From Pseudodesulfovibrio aespoeensis Aspo-2 (GTDB lineage Bacteria > Desulfobacterota > Desulfovibrionia > Desulfovibrionales > Desulfovibrionaceae), in NCBI RefSeq assembly GCF_000176915.2, contig NC_014844.1, positions 434,001-498,000 on the forward strand: 64,000 bases of DNA, given 5' to 3'. How positions within the stretch are numbered: position 1 is the first letter of the stretch; each line of letters opens with the position of its first letter. The position numbers and the translations under genes were made by a program. The notes beneath the pieces are model-generated. The model saw nothing but the letters and a program-made list of their open reading frames with translations. It was not told where the DNA came from and ran no database searches. This document shows, piece by piece, positions 8,380 through 16,707 of the stretch.

Positions 8380-9708
8380 CTACAGCCCGCTTTGGAGAAC
8401 GCCCTGGTCCGAGAAGGCCAGGGGGGCTTCCGGACGCCAGATTTCGAGCAGCGCGCTGCGCTCCCGCAGTTCGTCGAGCAGGGGCCGGGTGACCAGCATC
8501 CGGTCCAGGGCCGAGGTGGACTGGATGATGCAGCAGCGCGCTCGGTCCATCTCCGGCTGCCAGCACACGCGCAGGCCCGCCTGGATGGACAGTTTTTCGG
8601 TGGGGAGCACGGGCGGGATGCGTACCCGCGTCATGCAGGCCGAGGTCAGGGCGTTGAAGTACATGGACATGAGGTCGAGGTTCTGCGCGGTCTCAAGGGG
8701 GATGAAGTCCGCGTTGCCCACACCGATGCCGTTGCCCGACGAGGCCTCGGTCACGCGCAGGGCCACGATGCTGTTGATGTGCGGTGGCCGCAGAGGATCG
8801 CCCCTGAACCCCTCGCGCCCGATGGTCTTGATGTCCATGCCCGTGCCCGAGATGTCCTTGCCCAGCCGCTCCACCACCAGGGTGTCGAGCCGCTCGAAGG
8901 GGATGGACGGGGCATGGACCTTGTAGAGGGTCAGCAGCCGCCGGTCGGCCTCGAAGAAGTCGTCGGGCCGCACGCCCGAGACCACGGCCAGCTCGTGGTG
9001 GCTGTTCTCCACCAGGGCCACGCCCAGGACGAAGCGCGCGCCCTCAAGGCATCTGGCCGCGATGCGCGGCATGAGCTCGACCAGCCCCTGGCGGCCATAG
9101 ACATGGACGTTTCTCGCGCCCATGGCCTTGCCAAGGCCCACCGAGACCATTTTGCACAGGCCGCTCTCGATGTCGGCCTCGAAGTTGGTGTGGGCCTTGA
9201 CCCGGGCCACCACCACGATGCCGTCCGCCTCAAAGGCGTTGCGGTCGATGTGCGCCTCGACGCGCGGCTCCACCTCGCCGAGGTTGATGGTCTCCATGCT
9301 TGAGAGCACGGGCGCGCCCATGGCCTCGGCGGTCACGCCGAGCTTGGCCAGCACCTGGATCTGTCCTTCCGCAGTCCCCCCGCCGTGGCTGCCCATGGAC
9401 GGGACGATAAAGGGGACGAGCCCCATGGCCTTGAGGCGGCGGATGACGCCGCCCACCACGTCGGCCAGTTGGGCTATGCCCCGGCTGCCCACGGCCACGG
9501 CGACCCTGGCCCCCTCGTGGAGGGCGGCCAGGGATTCGCCAGAGCCCGCATGGCGGTCCATGGCGCGGTCAAGAGCGGCTTCAAGGTCTGTCAGGGCCGG
9601 AAGTTCCGGCTGCCTGACGGTCACCCCGACAAAGGGGGGGATGGGCTGGTCGCCCAGGCCGGGGATGTCCAGCACGGGGAAGCTCGGGGTCTGGTATTTG
9701 GATGCCAT
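8380..9708 (-). CDS. LarA-like lactate-racemase-domain protein (DUF2088)
   Basis: The protein has 442 residues. It carries the GSHGGGTAEGQ segment of the DUF2088/LarA superfamily and several conserved Gly-rich and His-containing stretches (VVARVKAHTNFE, GTGMDIKTIGREG). Characterised LarA enzymes racemise or epimerise 2-hydroxy acids with a nickel-pincer cofactor; this protein belongs to a divergent branch, and I see no LarB/LarC/LarE cofactor-making genes nearby. In the operon it sits just after TctA, which suits an enzyme that interconverts the stereoisomers of the imported hydroxy acid so that a stereospecific lyase can use both. That role is inference. Confidence 0.75.
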   Translation of the reverse strand: MASKYQTPSFPVLDIPGLGDQPIPPFVGVTVRQPELPALTDLEAALDRAMDRHAGSGESLAALHEGARVAVAVGSRGIAQLADVVGGVIRRLKAMGLVPFIVPSMGSHGGGTAEGQIQVLAKLGVTAEAMGAPVLSSMETINLGEVEPRVEAHIDRNAFEADGIVVVARVKAHTNFEADIESGLCKMVSVGLGKAMGARNVHVYGRQGLVELMPRIAARCLEGARFVLGVALVENSHHELAVVSGVRPDDFFEADRRLLTLYKVHAPSIPFERLDTLVVERLGKDISGTGMDIKTIGREGFRGDPLRPPHINSIVALRVTEASSGNGIGVGNADFIPLETAQNLDLMSMYFNALTSACMTRVRIPPVLPTEKLSIQAGLRVCWQPEMDRARCCIIQSTSALDRMLVTRPLLDELRERSALLEIWRPEAPLAFSDQGVLQSGL

Positions 9709-9753
9709 TGTCTGGTCCGCCTTGCGTGGTTTCCGTCGCAGATTGTATCCGAC

Positions 9754-11277
9754 TCAGATGGTTTCTGGGGCGCTCTCGTCCACCGGGATGCAGGCCAGGC
9801 GCTTCTTTGCCCGGTGCTTGGAGTAGAGGGAGTAGACCACGGACAAGGCCGCGGCGGCCAGGAAGCACAGGGCGATGGGGCGGCCAAGATAGCCGGAGAG
9901 GTTGCCGCCGCCCATGACGATGCTGACGCGCAGTTCGTTCTCGGCCATGCGGCCGAGGATCAGGCCCAGCACCAGCGGCAGCAGAGGGTATCCGCGTTTG
10001 GTGAAGAGGTAGCCGAGGATGCCGGTGGACATGAAGACCCAGACATCGGTCATGCTGCTGTTCAGGGCGTAGCTGCCGATGACGCACAGGCCGAGGATGA
10101 CCGGGTAGAGCACGTAGCGAGGGATGGTCAGGGCGCGGATGAGCACCCGGATGAAGTACACCTGGAGCAGCATCATGAGGATGTTGCTGATGAAGTAAGC
10201 CCCCAGGATGACCAGGACGAGGTCGCCGTGGTCACGCATGAGCAGCGGGCCGGGCTGGATGCCGTGGATCATGAACGCGCCGAGCATCATCATGGTGGTG
10301 GCGTCGCCGGGAATGCCCAAGGTCAGGAGCGGGATCATGGCCCCGCCGGTGGACGCGTTGTTGGCTGTCTCGGAGGCTATGATACCTTCGGGGTTGCCCT
10401 TGCCGAAGCTGTCCGGGTCGGGGTCCGCGGCCTTGGCCTGGGTGTAGGCCACGATGTTGGCCAGCCCCGGGCCGACGCCGGGCAGGATGCCTATGCCCAC
10501 GCCGATGAGCGAGGAGCGGACAACATTCCGGATGGAGCGGGTGAAGGTCCGCGCCACAGAGAAGAACTCGCGGGCCGTGAAATTGACGTTGACGAGCTTG
10601 AACGGCTTCTTGATCTCATCAACGTCCTTGAGGATCTGCGAGATGGCGTACATGCCGATGAGCACGGGCATCAGGGAGAGGCCCGATTGGAGTTCGGGAA
10701 TGCCGAAGGTCAGTCGGGAGACGCTGTCGGTCTCGCTCAGGCCCACCATGGCCATGAGCATGCCCACCGTGGCGGATGCGAGCCCCTTGGTCAGGGATTT
10801 GTCCGAGATGGAGATGATGCAGCTCAAGGTGAAGACGGCCAGGGCGAAGTATTCATAGGGGCCAAAGCGCAGGGCAAAGGCACCGAGCAGCGGCGCGAGC
10901 AGGGCCAGGGCGAAGAAGGAGATCAGCCCGCCCAGGAAGGAGGCGAACACGCCGTAGCTTAAGGCCTTGCCAGCCTCGCCCCGCTTGGCCATGGGGTAGG
11001 CGTCGAAGGTGGTGGCCACCGACGAGGGCGTGCCCGGAATGTTGAGCAGGGCCGCCGAGACAAGGCCGCCGGAGATGGAGCCGATGTATACGGCCACGAG
11101 CATGACCAGCCCCTGGTTGACATCCATGCCAAAGGTGATGGGCACCAGCAGGGCCACGGCCATGGTGCTGGTCAGCCCTGGCATGGAGCCGACGATGAGG
11201 CCGCCGAACACGCCCAGGACCATGAGCATGATGTTGAACGGCGACACGACCGTTAACAGGTGGGTGAAATCGAACAT
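9754..11277 (-). CDS. TTT-family transporter, large membrane subunit TctA
   Basis: The protein has 507 residues and about ten to twelve hydrophobic segments. The two conserved TctA-type Gly-rich signatures are visible: VGSMPGLTSTMAVALLVP near the N-terminus and GVGIGILPGVGPG near the middle. With TctB and TctC it forms a secondary, periplasmic-binding-protein-dependent carrier for tricarboxylates or other carboxylates. The gene follows tctB with a 9-bp gap and good ribosome site (AGGGAGGAGC), so the subunits are translated from one message. Confidence 0.93.
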   Translation of the reverse strand: MFDFTHLLTVVSPFNIMLMVLGVFGGLIVGSMPGLTSTMAVALLVPITFGMDVNQGLVMLVAVYIGSISGGLVSAALLNIPGTPSSVATTFDAYPMAKRGEAGKALSYGVFASFLGGLISFFALALLAPLLGAFALRFGPYEYFALAVFTLSCIISISDKSLTKGLASATVGMLMAMVGLSETDSVSRLTFGIPELQSGLSLMPVLIGMYAISQILKDVDEIKKPFKLVNVNFTAREFFSVARTFTRSIRNVVRSSLIGVGIGILPGVGPGLANIVAYTQAKAADPDPDSFGKGNPEGIIASETANNASTGGAMIPLLTLGIPGDATTMMMLGAFMIHGIQPGPLLMRDHGDLVLVILGAYFISNILMMLLQVYFIRVLIRALTIPRYVLYPVILGLCVIGSYALNSSMTDVWVFMSTGILGYLFTKRGYPLLPLVLGLILGRMAENELRVSIVMGGGNLSGYLGRPIALCFLAAAALSVVYSLYSKHRAKKRLACIPVDESAPETI

Positions 11278-11286
11278 GGCTCCTCC

Positions 11287-11748
11287 CTAGGGCAGGAAAA
11301 GTTTGAGCAGGGTGCCGAAAATGAACTGGAGCCCGAAGGTGACGAACAGCGAGGTGACGCCGTATATCGCCAGATTCTTTGGCTTCAGCGGGCCAAGCAG
11401 GCACATGCCCGCAAAGAGGAAGGGAATGGTCGCGAGCAGGTATCCGGCCAGGGGCAGCGCGACGAGATAGAGGGTCACCAGCCCGACCAGGGACCAGCGC
11501 AGGATCGTGGCATGGGCCGAGCCTGTGCGCGCCGAGGCGCACCATCCCTTGTTGCCTTTGATGTCCACGCTCTGCCAGAGCAGGACCAGGGAAAGGACCG
11601 CCAGGATGCCGATGAGCAATTCCGGGAAAAACACCGGGCCAAGGGCATAGATCATGGTGGTGTCGATTTCGCCGCTCTGGTGGTAGAGGGCCGCGCTCAG
11701 GGCCAGCAGGCCCAGCGCCATGAAGAAGTCGCCAGTCTTGATTCGCAT
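11287..11748 (-). CDS. TTT-family transporter, small membrane subunit TctB
   Basis: The protein has 153 residues with four hydrophobic segments, the size and topology of TctB (DUF1468). I chose the ATG at 11748, which follows GAGGAGTGG and begins MRIKTGDFFM; the longer reading adds a polar, arginine-rich tail not expected in this family. It is the poorly conserved small membrane partner of TctA. It lies between the binding-protein gene and tctA in the usual C-B-A order. Confidence 0.88.
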   Translation of the reverse strand: MRIKTGDFFMALGLLALSAALYHQSGEIDTTMIYALGPVFFPELLIGILAVLSLVLLWQSVDIKGNKGWCASARTGSAHATILRWSLVGLVTLYLVALPLAGYLLATIPFLFAGMCLLGPLKPKNLAIYGVTSLFVTFGLQFIFGTLLKLFLP

Positions 11749-11856
11749 AAAACCACTCCTCAACCGTATCCGCGTGTTGGTGCGCTCTCTTCCGGACATC
11801 CCCGCTGGGACCGGCCTCCTGGGCATGGCCGGTCCCGTTGGAGGAGGTTGGAGAGG

Positions 11857-12813
11857 CTACTTGATCAGTCCGTTTTCCAGGGCCAGCTTTTTGTAGAGGT
11901 CGGCCTCGGCCTGCCACAGGGCGCGCATTTCCTCGGGGTTCTTGTAGAAGGGGATCAGGTTCTGCTGGCGCAGCGCCTCGATGGTGGTCGGGTCGGTCAG
12001 AGCCTTCTTGAAGGCGTCGGTCAGGATGGCAATGGACTCCTTGGGCGTGCCCTTGGGCGCGAACACGGAGTAGAGGAAGTCATAGGAGGCGTCCACGCCC
12101 TGCTCCTTGAGGGTGGGCACGTTGGGCGCAAAGGGCGAGCGCTGGCTGTTGGCCATGGCCAGGATGCGCAGGTCGCCGGACTCCAGGTAGGGCACGACCG
12201 AGGCATAGCCCACGGTGGTGATGTCGCTATTTTTGCCGAGCAGGCTGACGATGCGGCCCTTGTCGCCGCTGGCCGGGATGAACATGGGCTTGAGGCCGCC
12301 CACGGCGTGGCTGATGTTCAGGAAGGTGAAGTGGGACACGGCGTTGAGCGCCAAGGTCCAGCGGTATTTGCCGGGATTGGCCTTGATGGCGTCAAAGGCC
12401 TCGGCAGCGGTCTTGAAGGGGCTGTCTCCGGGCACGATGAGGGCGGTGTCGCCCATGGCCGTGATGGCGACCGGCTCGAAGTCCTGCCACGAGAAGCGGG
12501 CCTTGGTGACCATGGGGGCCACGGCCAGGTTGCCGGGGTGTTCCCAGAGAACGGTGTAGCCATCCGGGCGGGCCTTGTAGACCTGGAGTGCGCCGTTGAG
12601 GCCGGCTGCGCCGTCGATGTTGGAGACCACCAGCGGCTGGGGCAGCAGGTTCTTCATGTGGTCGCCGATGATGCGGGCCGAGATGTCGCTGCCTCCGCCC
12701 GGTTTCCAAGGGACCACGACCTGGATGGCCTTTTCGGGATACCCGGCGGCGAAGGCCGGAACCACAGTCGCGCACAGCAGCGCCAGAATGATGAGCATTA
12801 ACCCTTTGCGCAT
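11857..12813 (-). CDS. TTT-family periplasmic solute-binding protein TctC
   Basis: The protein has 318 residues with a clear signal peptide (about 1-23, cleaved near VPAFAAGYPEK). The Bug/TctC signature follows: YPEKAIQVVVPWKPGGGSDI, then VVSNIDGAAGLNG, and the C-terminal fold typical of the family. It captures a carboxylate in the periplasm and delivers it to TctAB. Family members bind substrates from citrate to sulfolactate, and the ligand cannot be read directly. Its position straight after the lyase genes suggests that the ligand is the lyase substrate. Confidence 0.93.
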   Translation of the reverse strand: MRKGLMLIILALLCATVVPAFAAGYPEKAIQVVVPWKPGGGSDISARIIGDHMKNLLPQPLVVSNIDGAAGLNGALQVYKARPDGYTVLWEHPGNLAVAPMVTKARFSWQDFEPVAITAMGDTALIVPGDSPFKTAAEAFDAIKANPGKYRWTLALNAVSHFTFLNISHAVGGLKPMFIPASGDKGRIVSLLGKNSDITTVGYASVVPYLESGDLRILAMANSQRSPFAPNVPTLKEQGVDASYDFLYSVFAPKGTPKESIAILTDAFKKALTDPTTIEALRQQNLIPFYKNPEEMRALWQAEADLYKKLALENGLIK

Positions 12814-12855
12814 AACCTATCTCCTTTTCCGTGTTTCAGGATGTGTCGCAGTCTC

Positions 12856-14055
12856 CTAGAGGCCCGGCCCCCGGAGATACACTTCCACATTGTCGTTCAC
12901 GTCAAGCGTCTCGCCCTTGGTCAGGCGGCCGGTCGCAAAGCCGAGCACCTCGGCCACAAGCCGCTCCCCGGCCTGGGCAATGGGCTCGCGCTCGCTGATG
13001 ACCGTGCCCGAGTTGAAGTCCATCTCGCGATGGGCCTTTTCCCATGTGCGCGGATTTCCGGTCATGTACAGGGTGGGAGTTACCAGCCCCGTGTTGACCG
13101 TAGGCATCATGGTGTCATCCGTAAACCAGCCGCCGCCCACCTGGAAGATATTCAGCACCGATCCTGCCGCGGCAAAGCCGAGGAAGAGTGCGGTGGAGGA
13201 CATCCACGAATCCATGTAGTAGAGGCCGCGCCCGGCAGGGATCTCGGCGTACTGGACGCATCCCTGGATGGGCCGCGTGCCGGATTTGGCGATGGCGCCC
13301 AGGGATTTTTCCTCAAGGGTGGTCAGCCCTGCCTGGATGTTGGCCGGGATGGGGTTGATGGTGCGGATGTCCTCGCCCGTTGAGCGCGCCTCTTCCTCGA
13401 CCCGCTCCACGGCGGCCAGGAACTTGCCGCGCTCGACCGCATCGGTGAACCGCTTGGCCACGATGTGCTCGGCACCGATGACCTCGGTGGTCTCGGCAAA
13501 GAGGGCGGTGCCGCCCGCGTCCACCAACTGGTCAAAGAGGTGGCCCACCACCGGGTTGCCCGACATGCCCGAGGTGGCGTCGGAATAGCCGCACTTGACG
13601 GCCATGTTCAGTGCCCCCAGGCCCACCTCGGTGCGCACGCACTCGCTGGCCTTCTGGACCAGCATGCGCGCCTTGCGCACGGCCAGGCCCAGAGCCTGCT
13701 GAAAGCCGCCGCAGGAATCCATGAACACGGTGTCCATGGGCTTGCCGCACTTGGCGATCTCGCCCACGATGGCGTCGTAGGAAAACTCTGGATATCCGCC
13801 GTTCTGCTTGTTGCCCACAATGAGCACCGCGCCGACGTTGGCATTCTTGGCCAGCCCGACAAGGGTCCGGGCGATGGTCTTGCGGTCCTCGCCGTCGCGG
13901 CCATTCTCGTTGGGCTGCACAAAGCACCTGGTCCCGCGCACGAGCTTGGCCACCATGGCCGCCAGGGTGGCGGCGCCGCGTCCGTTGGCCATGATCAGGG
14001 TGTCGTTGCGGATGCCGGTGGAGCCGTCCGGCCTGACGTAGCCTAAAAACTTCAT
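12856..14055 (-). CDS. UxaA/SuyB-like lyase or dehydratase, large subunit
   Basis: The protein has 399 residues and is the catalytic C-terminal part of the UxaA (altronate/galactarate dehydratase) family, starting GYVRPDGSTGIRN in place of the usual GYxRxDGRxGxRN. A conserved Cys lies in FMDSCGGFQQ and a GYSDATSG segment corresponds to the family's GGSD-type loop. In altronate dehydratase the SAF and catalytic parts are one polypeptide; here they are two genes, as in (R)-sulfolactate sulfo-lyase SuyAB, whose large subunit is close to this size from memory. It overlaps the small-subunit gene by 4 bp (ATGA). Either a hydroxy-acid dehydratase or a sulfo-lyase is possible. Confidence 0.8.
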   Translation of the reverse strand: MKFLGYVRPDGSTGIRNDTLIMANGRGAATLAAMVAKLVRGTRCFVQPNENGRDGEDRKTIARTLVGLAKNANVGAVLIVGNKQNGGYPEFSYDAIVGEIAKCGKPMDTVFMDSCGGFQQALGLAVRKARMLVQKASECVRTEVGLGALNMAVKCGYSDATSGMSGNPVVGHLFDQLVDAGGTALFAETTEVIGAEHIVAKRFTDAVERGKFLAAVERVEEEARSTGEDIRTINPIPANIQAGLTTLEEKSLGAIAKSGTRPIQGCVQYAEIPAGRGLYYMDSWMSSTALFLGFAAAGSVLNIFQVGGGWFTDDTMMPTVNTGLVTPTLYMTGNPRTWEKAHREMDFNSGTVISEREPIAQAGERLVAEVLGFATGRLTKGETLDVNDNVEVYLRGPGL

Positions 14056-14351
14056 GCCTTTTCTCCCATGATGTCGCCGCGGCCTCGCTTGCCCTCGACG
14101 TTGTGGATGTGGACGCACTCGCCGGCACGGATGTCGCGCCCGGCCTGGCCGACCACTTCCTTGTACTTGATGATGTCCCCGCTGGCCGGGATATCCTTGA
14201 CCGCGGCCTTGAAGCCGAACGGAATCTCATCCACGGCGGTAAAGGTGTGCACCTTTCCGCCCACCGTGTAGGAGACCTCGTCGCCGCCCACGATGTCCTC
14301 GATGGCGTTGCCGACGTTGTCTTCCGCACTCATGACGATTAACGATTTCAT
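14052..14351 (-). CDS. UxaA/SuyA-like lyase or dehydratase, small (SAF-domain) subunit
   Basis: The protein has 99 residues and forms one SAF-type domain, with the family core EDNVGNAIEDI, IPFGFKAAVKDI and IIKYKEVVGQAG(R)DI. In altronate dehydratase this domain is fused ahead of the catalytic part; a free version is typical of SuyA. I chose the ATG at 14351 because GGAGG lies 5 bp upstream and the domain begins there. It is the first gene of the operon, about 25 nt after the start expected from the -24/-12 promoter. Confidence 0.8.
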   Translation of the reverse strand: MKSLIVMSAEDNVGNAIEDIVGGDEVSYTVGGKVHTFTAVDEIPFGFKAAVKDIPASGDIIKYKEVVGQAGRDIRAGECVHIHNVEGKRGRGDIMGEKA

Positions 14352-14387
14352 TGCATCCTCCGAGATGTCAGTGTTGCTCCTCCTGGT

Positions 14388-14403
14388 AGCAAGACCCTTG
14401 CCA
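14388..14403 (-). promoter_or_regulatory. Sigma-54 (-24/-12) promoter
   Basis: On the minus strand the sequence reads TGGCAAGGGTCTTGCT. It has GG and GC exactly ten bases apart and agrees closely with TGGCAC-N5-TTGC. Transcription should begin about 12 nt further on, giving a short leader before the small-subunit gene. The activator at the end of the operon is the expected partner. Confidence 0.85.
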
Positions 14404-14507
14404 AAGCAAATCTGTCTGTCCAACACCCAGAAATCCATTATTTAATTTTCAGAATTTTCAAGTACACAGCCATCCAGCCCCATGCCGCAAGCCCGGGTTT
14501 ATTTCAT

Positions 14508-14541
14508 TCTGCAATGCAAAATGAAACCGGCGTTGCAGAAA
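14508..14541. promoter_or_regulatory. Probable activator-binding dyad (UAS)
   Basis: The arms TTCTGCAATGC and GCGTTGCAGAA form an inverted repeat matching at 10 of 11 positions, separated by 12 bp. The dyad lies roughly 105-155 bp upstream of the -24/-12 promoter, the usual distance for a sigma-54 activator that loops DNA. It is assigned to the PrpR-like protein by position only. Confidence 0.6.
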
Positions 14542-14679
14542 GGTCCATTTCTGCCCCGCCGGTCCTTCGGCCCCATCGTCGCCACCAGTCCGCCTGCACC
14601 GACGCCTGTTCCGCCTCCCCTTGCCCTGTTTTCCCTTGACCTCGCCGCACCCCCTGGCTTAATTATTCCTTCCCATTTC

Positions 14680-14763
<84 letters not shown>

Positions 14764-14766
<3 letters not shown>

Positions 14767-14797
14767 AGGTTAGGCCGATGCGCCTAACCTCTTTTTT
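14764..14797 (+). terminator. Island-supplied terminator for tRNA-Thr
   Basis: The 11-bp stem AGAGGTTAGGC/GCCTAACCTCT is followed by a T-run. It begins exactly where the att repeat ends, so the island has brought a new terminator for the tRNA it interrupted. The probable ancestral terminator is at 40283-40319. Confidence 0.85.
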
Positions 14798-14812
14798 GTT
14801 CAACTGAGTTTT

Positions 14813-14836
14813 TTGTACAACTCGTGTACAACTTTT
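14813..14836. promoter_or_regulatory. Probable integrase arm-type sites, left end
   Basis: GTACAACT and TGTACAACTTTT occur here as a close direct repeat. The same double motif with the same spacing occurs at 40066-40088 beside the right att site, just ahead of the integrase gene. Matching short repeats at both ends of a tRNA-integrated element are typical arm-binding sites for tyrosine integrases. Confidence 0.55.
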
Positions 14837-14899
14837 CCCGATGAAGGTTTGTGAATTTTTTAAAAGCCTGTGCAGAGGAATGGGCAGGGGGGATTATTC

Positions 14900-15109
14900 C
14901 AACTATGAGGGATTTGACCACGGCTTCATAGCTCGGAGCCTTCTTGGCATTCTCAACTATGAGAGACTTGACCACAAATTCATAGTTGGGATTTTCTTTT
15001 AATATTGATCGGTTGAATGCGTATTCATAGTTGTGGGTTTTTTCAACTATGAGGGATTTGACCACCGATTCATAGTTCACCCTTGGTTCTCAACTATGAG
15101 GGATTTTAC
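14900..15109. repeat. Cluster of five palindromic repeats
   Basis: Units begin near 14900, 14954, about 15000 (right half only), 15044 and 15091 (left half only). A full unit is about 35 bp: arm CAACTATGA, a conserved core close to GGGATTTGACCAC, and arm TCATAGTTG. Spacers of roughly 10-20 bp are unrelated. Each full unit can fold into a hairpin. On the minus strand they keep one open frame (14784-15080) that repeats NYE-VVKSLIVE, but a biased composition could produce this. The spacers are too short and the units too uneven for CRISPR. Confidence 0.75.
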
Positions 15110-15186
15110 GACCCACCGCCTCGCTCCCTCCAGTGCTGCGGCACGGCGGTCCATGGTTCACGAGCAACGCACGACCACGGTTCGCA

Positions 15187-15390
15187 AGCCGCAGAGCAAC
15201 GACTTTGTGGAACCCTGCACCGGACGTTGCTCAACGATCATTTCAGGATCAAGGGCCGGGACTTTACAGACGAAAGACAGACGGATCTGGACGCCTACAG
15301 AGGGATGCGGGGACGGACGCCGTACAAGGTCATCTAGGACGGCATCGTACAAGACAAGGAATCGGAAACCAAAGCAGCAGCGTGACTCAC
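15187..15390 (+). pseudogene. Remnant of an IS481-type transposase C-terminus
   Basis: The reading QSNDFVE, then after a frameshift LHRTLLNDHFRIKGR, QTDLDAY and GMRGRTPYKVI, matches the end of the DDE domain and tail of IS481-family transposases. There are frameshifts and stops, and the N-terminal two thirds are missing. The rest of 15100-15450 shows no other credible gene. Confidence 0.65.
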
Positions 15391-15454
15391 CTCGCCAGGG
15401 GCGGCGGTGTCAGGTGAATATTATCTCTGTACACATAATTGCCCGCTAGCGCCG

Positions 15455-16570
15455 CTAAAGCTGGAAGTTCTCAACCTCAACCATCACTTCATCAAGATAT
15501 TTTCTTTTTTCTGGGCGTTTAGAAAGATATTCCTCAATTTTTGAATAACAATCACCCATGTCTTTCAACTGATCATCTGCAAATGTGACTGTCGTGATCC
15601 CAAAAGTTTCAAAATAGTCATTTCTTTTCTTCACCTCTTTAGCCCACTGCTTTGATAGCTCCTCGTTCATTTCTATAAGAGTCTTGTCACCTTTTTTCTT
15701 AATTGAAGCGTGAGTTGAGGCAGGGCTAATTTCAAACCCGATCATTTCCATCGTATATGGATTGAGGATGGTGTAATCTAACCGGTACTGATGCTCCCTG
15801 TCTTTACCTGCGTACCTTAATTCAGGAATCAAAAAAGGCTCATCAAGAGGAGCACTAGATTGTTCGATATAATTACAATAAAAATCAGCCACTTGTCTTT
15901 CGTAGGCTGAATTTGAGACCCTTTTCAAAACACTTCGATAAAATTCAAGCAGTTGTTCAAGATCATTAAATGACAGTGGTTTAGCGGAGCCTGGATCAAT
16001 TAACCCTGTTTCCAGAACATGTCTTACTGTCCAATATGAATAACCAGCCCTTCGCATCTCACTTTTATCATTCGTCCATGTGCTATCACGATATACAGGC
16101 GAAATTATTAAACCCCACACCAAGTCGCCGCCACCAAACCATAACTGCCACAGAGTCTCTGCGGGCTTCTCGCGAGTTCTGGCTAAAAAGTTGCGATAAA
16201 AATTTCTCGTTAGAAATGTAGTAATATAGTGCTGCGTTACTTCGTTTTGCAACAGCCCAAGAATTTTGTGGCTTGAAGTTGTCTTATAAACCCTTCCAGC
16301 ATACTTTTGCCGCTGTTTCGCTTCCTCTTCTCGAGCCTTATCAAGCACTCCTGATATCCAACGGGTAATGAACTCTTTTGGATCAAGAAACTGATTGTTA
16401 ACACTGTCAACATAAGTATTGTTTTTACCGCCTATAGTCCCGTGAAAAGAGCCAACATCTTCTTTTTTATCATAAAGTCTGGCATACACGCTTAACGCTT
16501 CAGGGCGCAGGGCTTGCAATTCATTAGTTAGCTCCTTCTCTCGCTCAACTAATTCAATTTTAATATCCAT
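15455..16570 (-). CDS. Unknown protein beside type ISP enzyme, possible PD-(D/E)XK nuclease
   Basis: The protein has 371 residues. I do not recognise the N-terminal two thirds. The C-terminal third contains ELRYAG, YRLDYTILNPYTMEMIGFEISP and later KKGDKTLIEMNEEL, a pattern reminiscent of a PD-(D/E)XK nuclease core (acidic residue, then E-x-hydrophobic/Ser). The Lys of the classical motif is not evident, so this is tentative. It lies 137 bp downstream of the restriction-modification gene on the same strand and may be an accessory nuclease or a second defence effector. Confidence 0.5.
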   Translation of the reverse strand: MDIKIELVEREKELTNELQALRPEALSVYARLYDKKEDVGSFHGTIGGKNNTYVDSVNNQFLDPKEFITRWISGVLDKAREEEAKQRQKYAGRVYKTTSSHKILGLLQNEVTQHYITTFLTRNFYRNFLARTREKPAETLWQLWFGGGDLVWGLIISPVYRDSTWTNDKSEMRRAGYSYWTVRHVLETGLIDPGSAKPLSFNDLEQLLEFYRSVLKRVSNSAYERQVADFYCNYIEQSSAPLDEPFLIPELRYAGKDREHQYRLDYTILNPYTMEMIGFEISPASTHASIKKKGDKTLIEMNEELSKQWAKEVKKRNDYFETFGITTVTFADDQLKDMGDCYSKIEEYLSKRPEKRKYLDEVMVEVENFQL

Positions 16571-16707
16571 ACTGCCTCCATCAATGCTAATTACAACGTG
16601 CTGAAATTTTGATGTATTTCTTTGACCAACCTTGCAATTGGCATAATATGTTCTCCAATACTGTCAACTCCCAACGAGTTTATAAGGCAACTACAACCCA
16701 AACGTAC

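Noticed and set aside
14784-15109. CRISPR array
   Set aside because: Units are palindromic and similar, but spacers are only about 10-20 bp, two units are half copies, and no cas genes are nearby.
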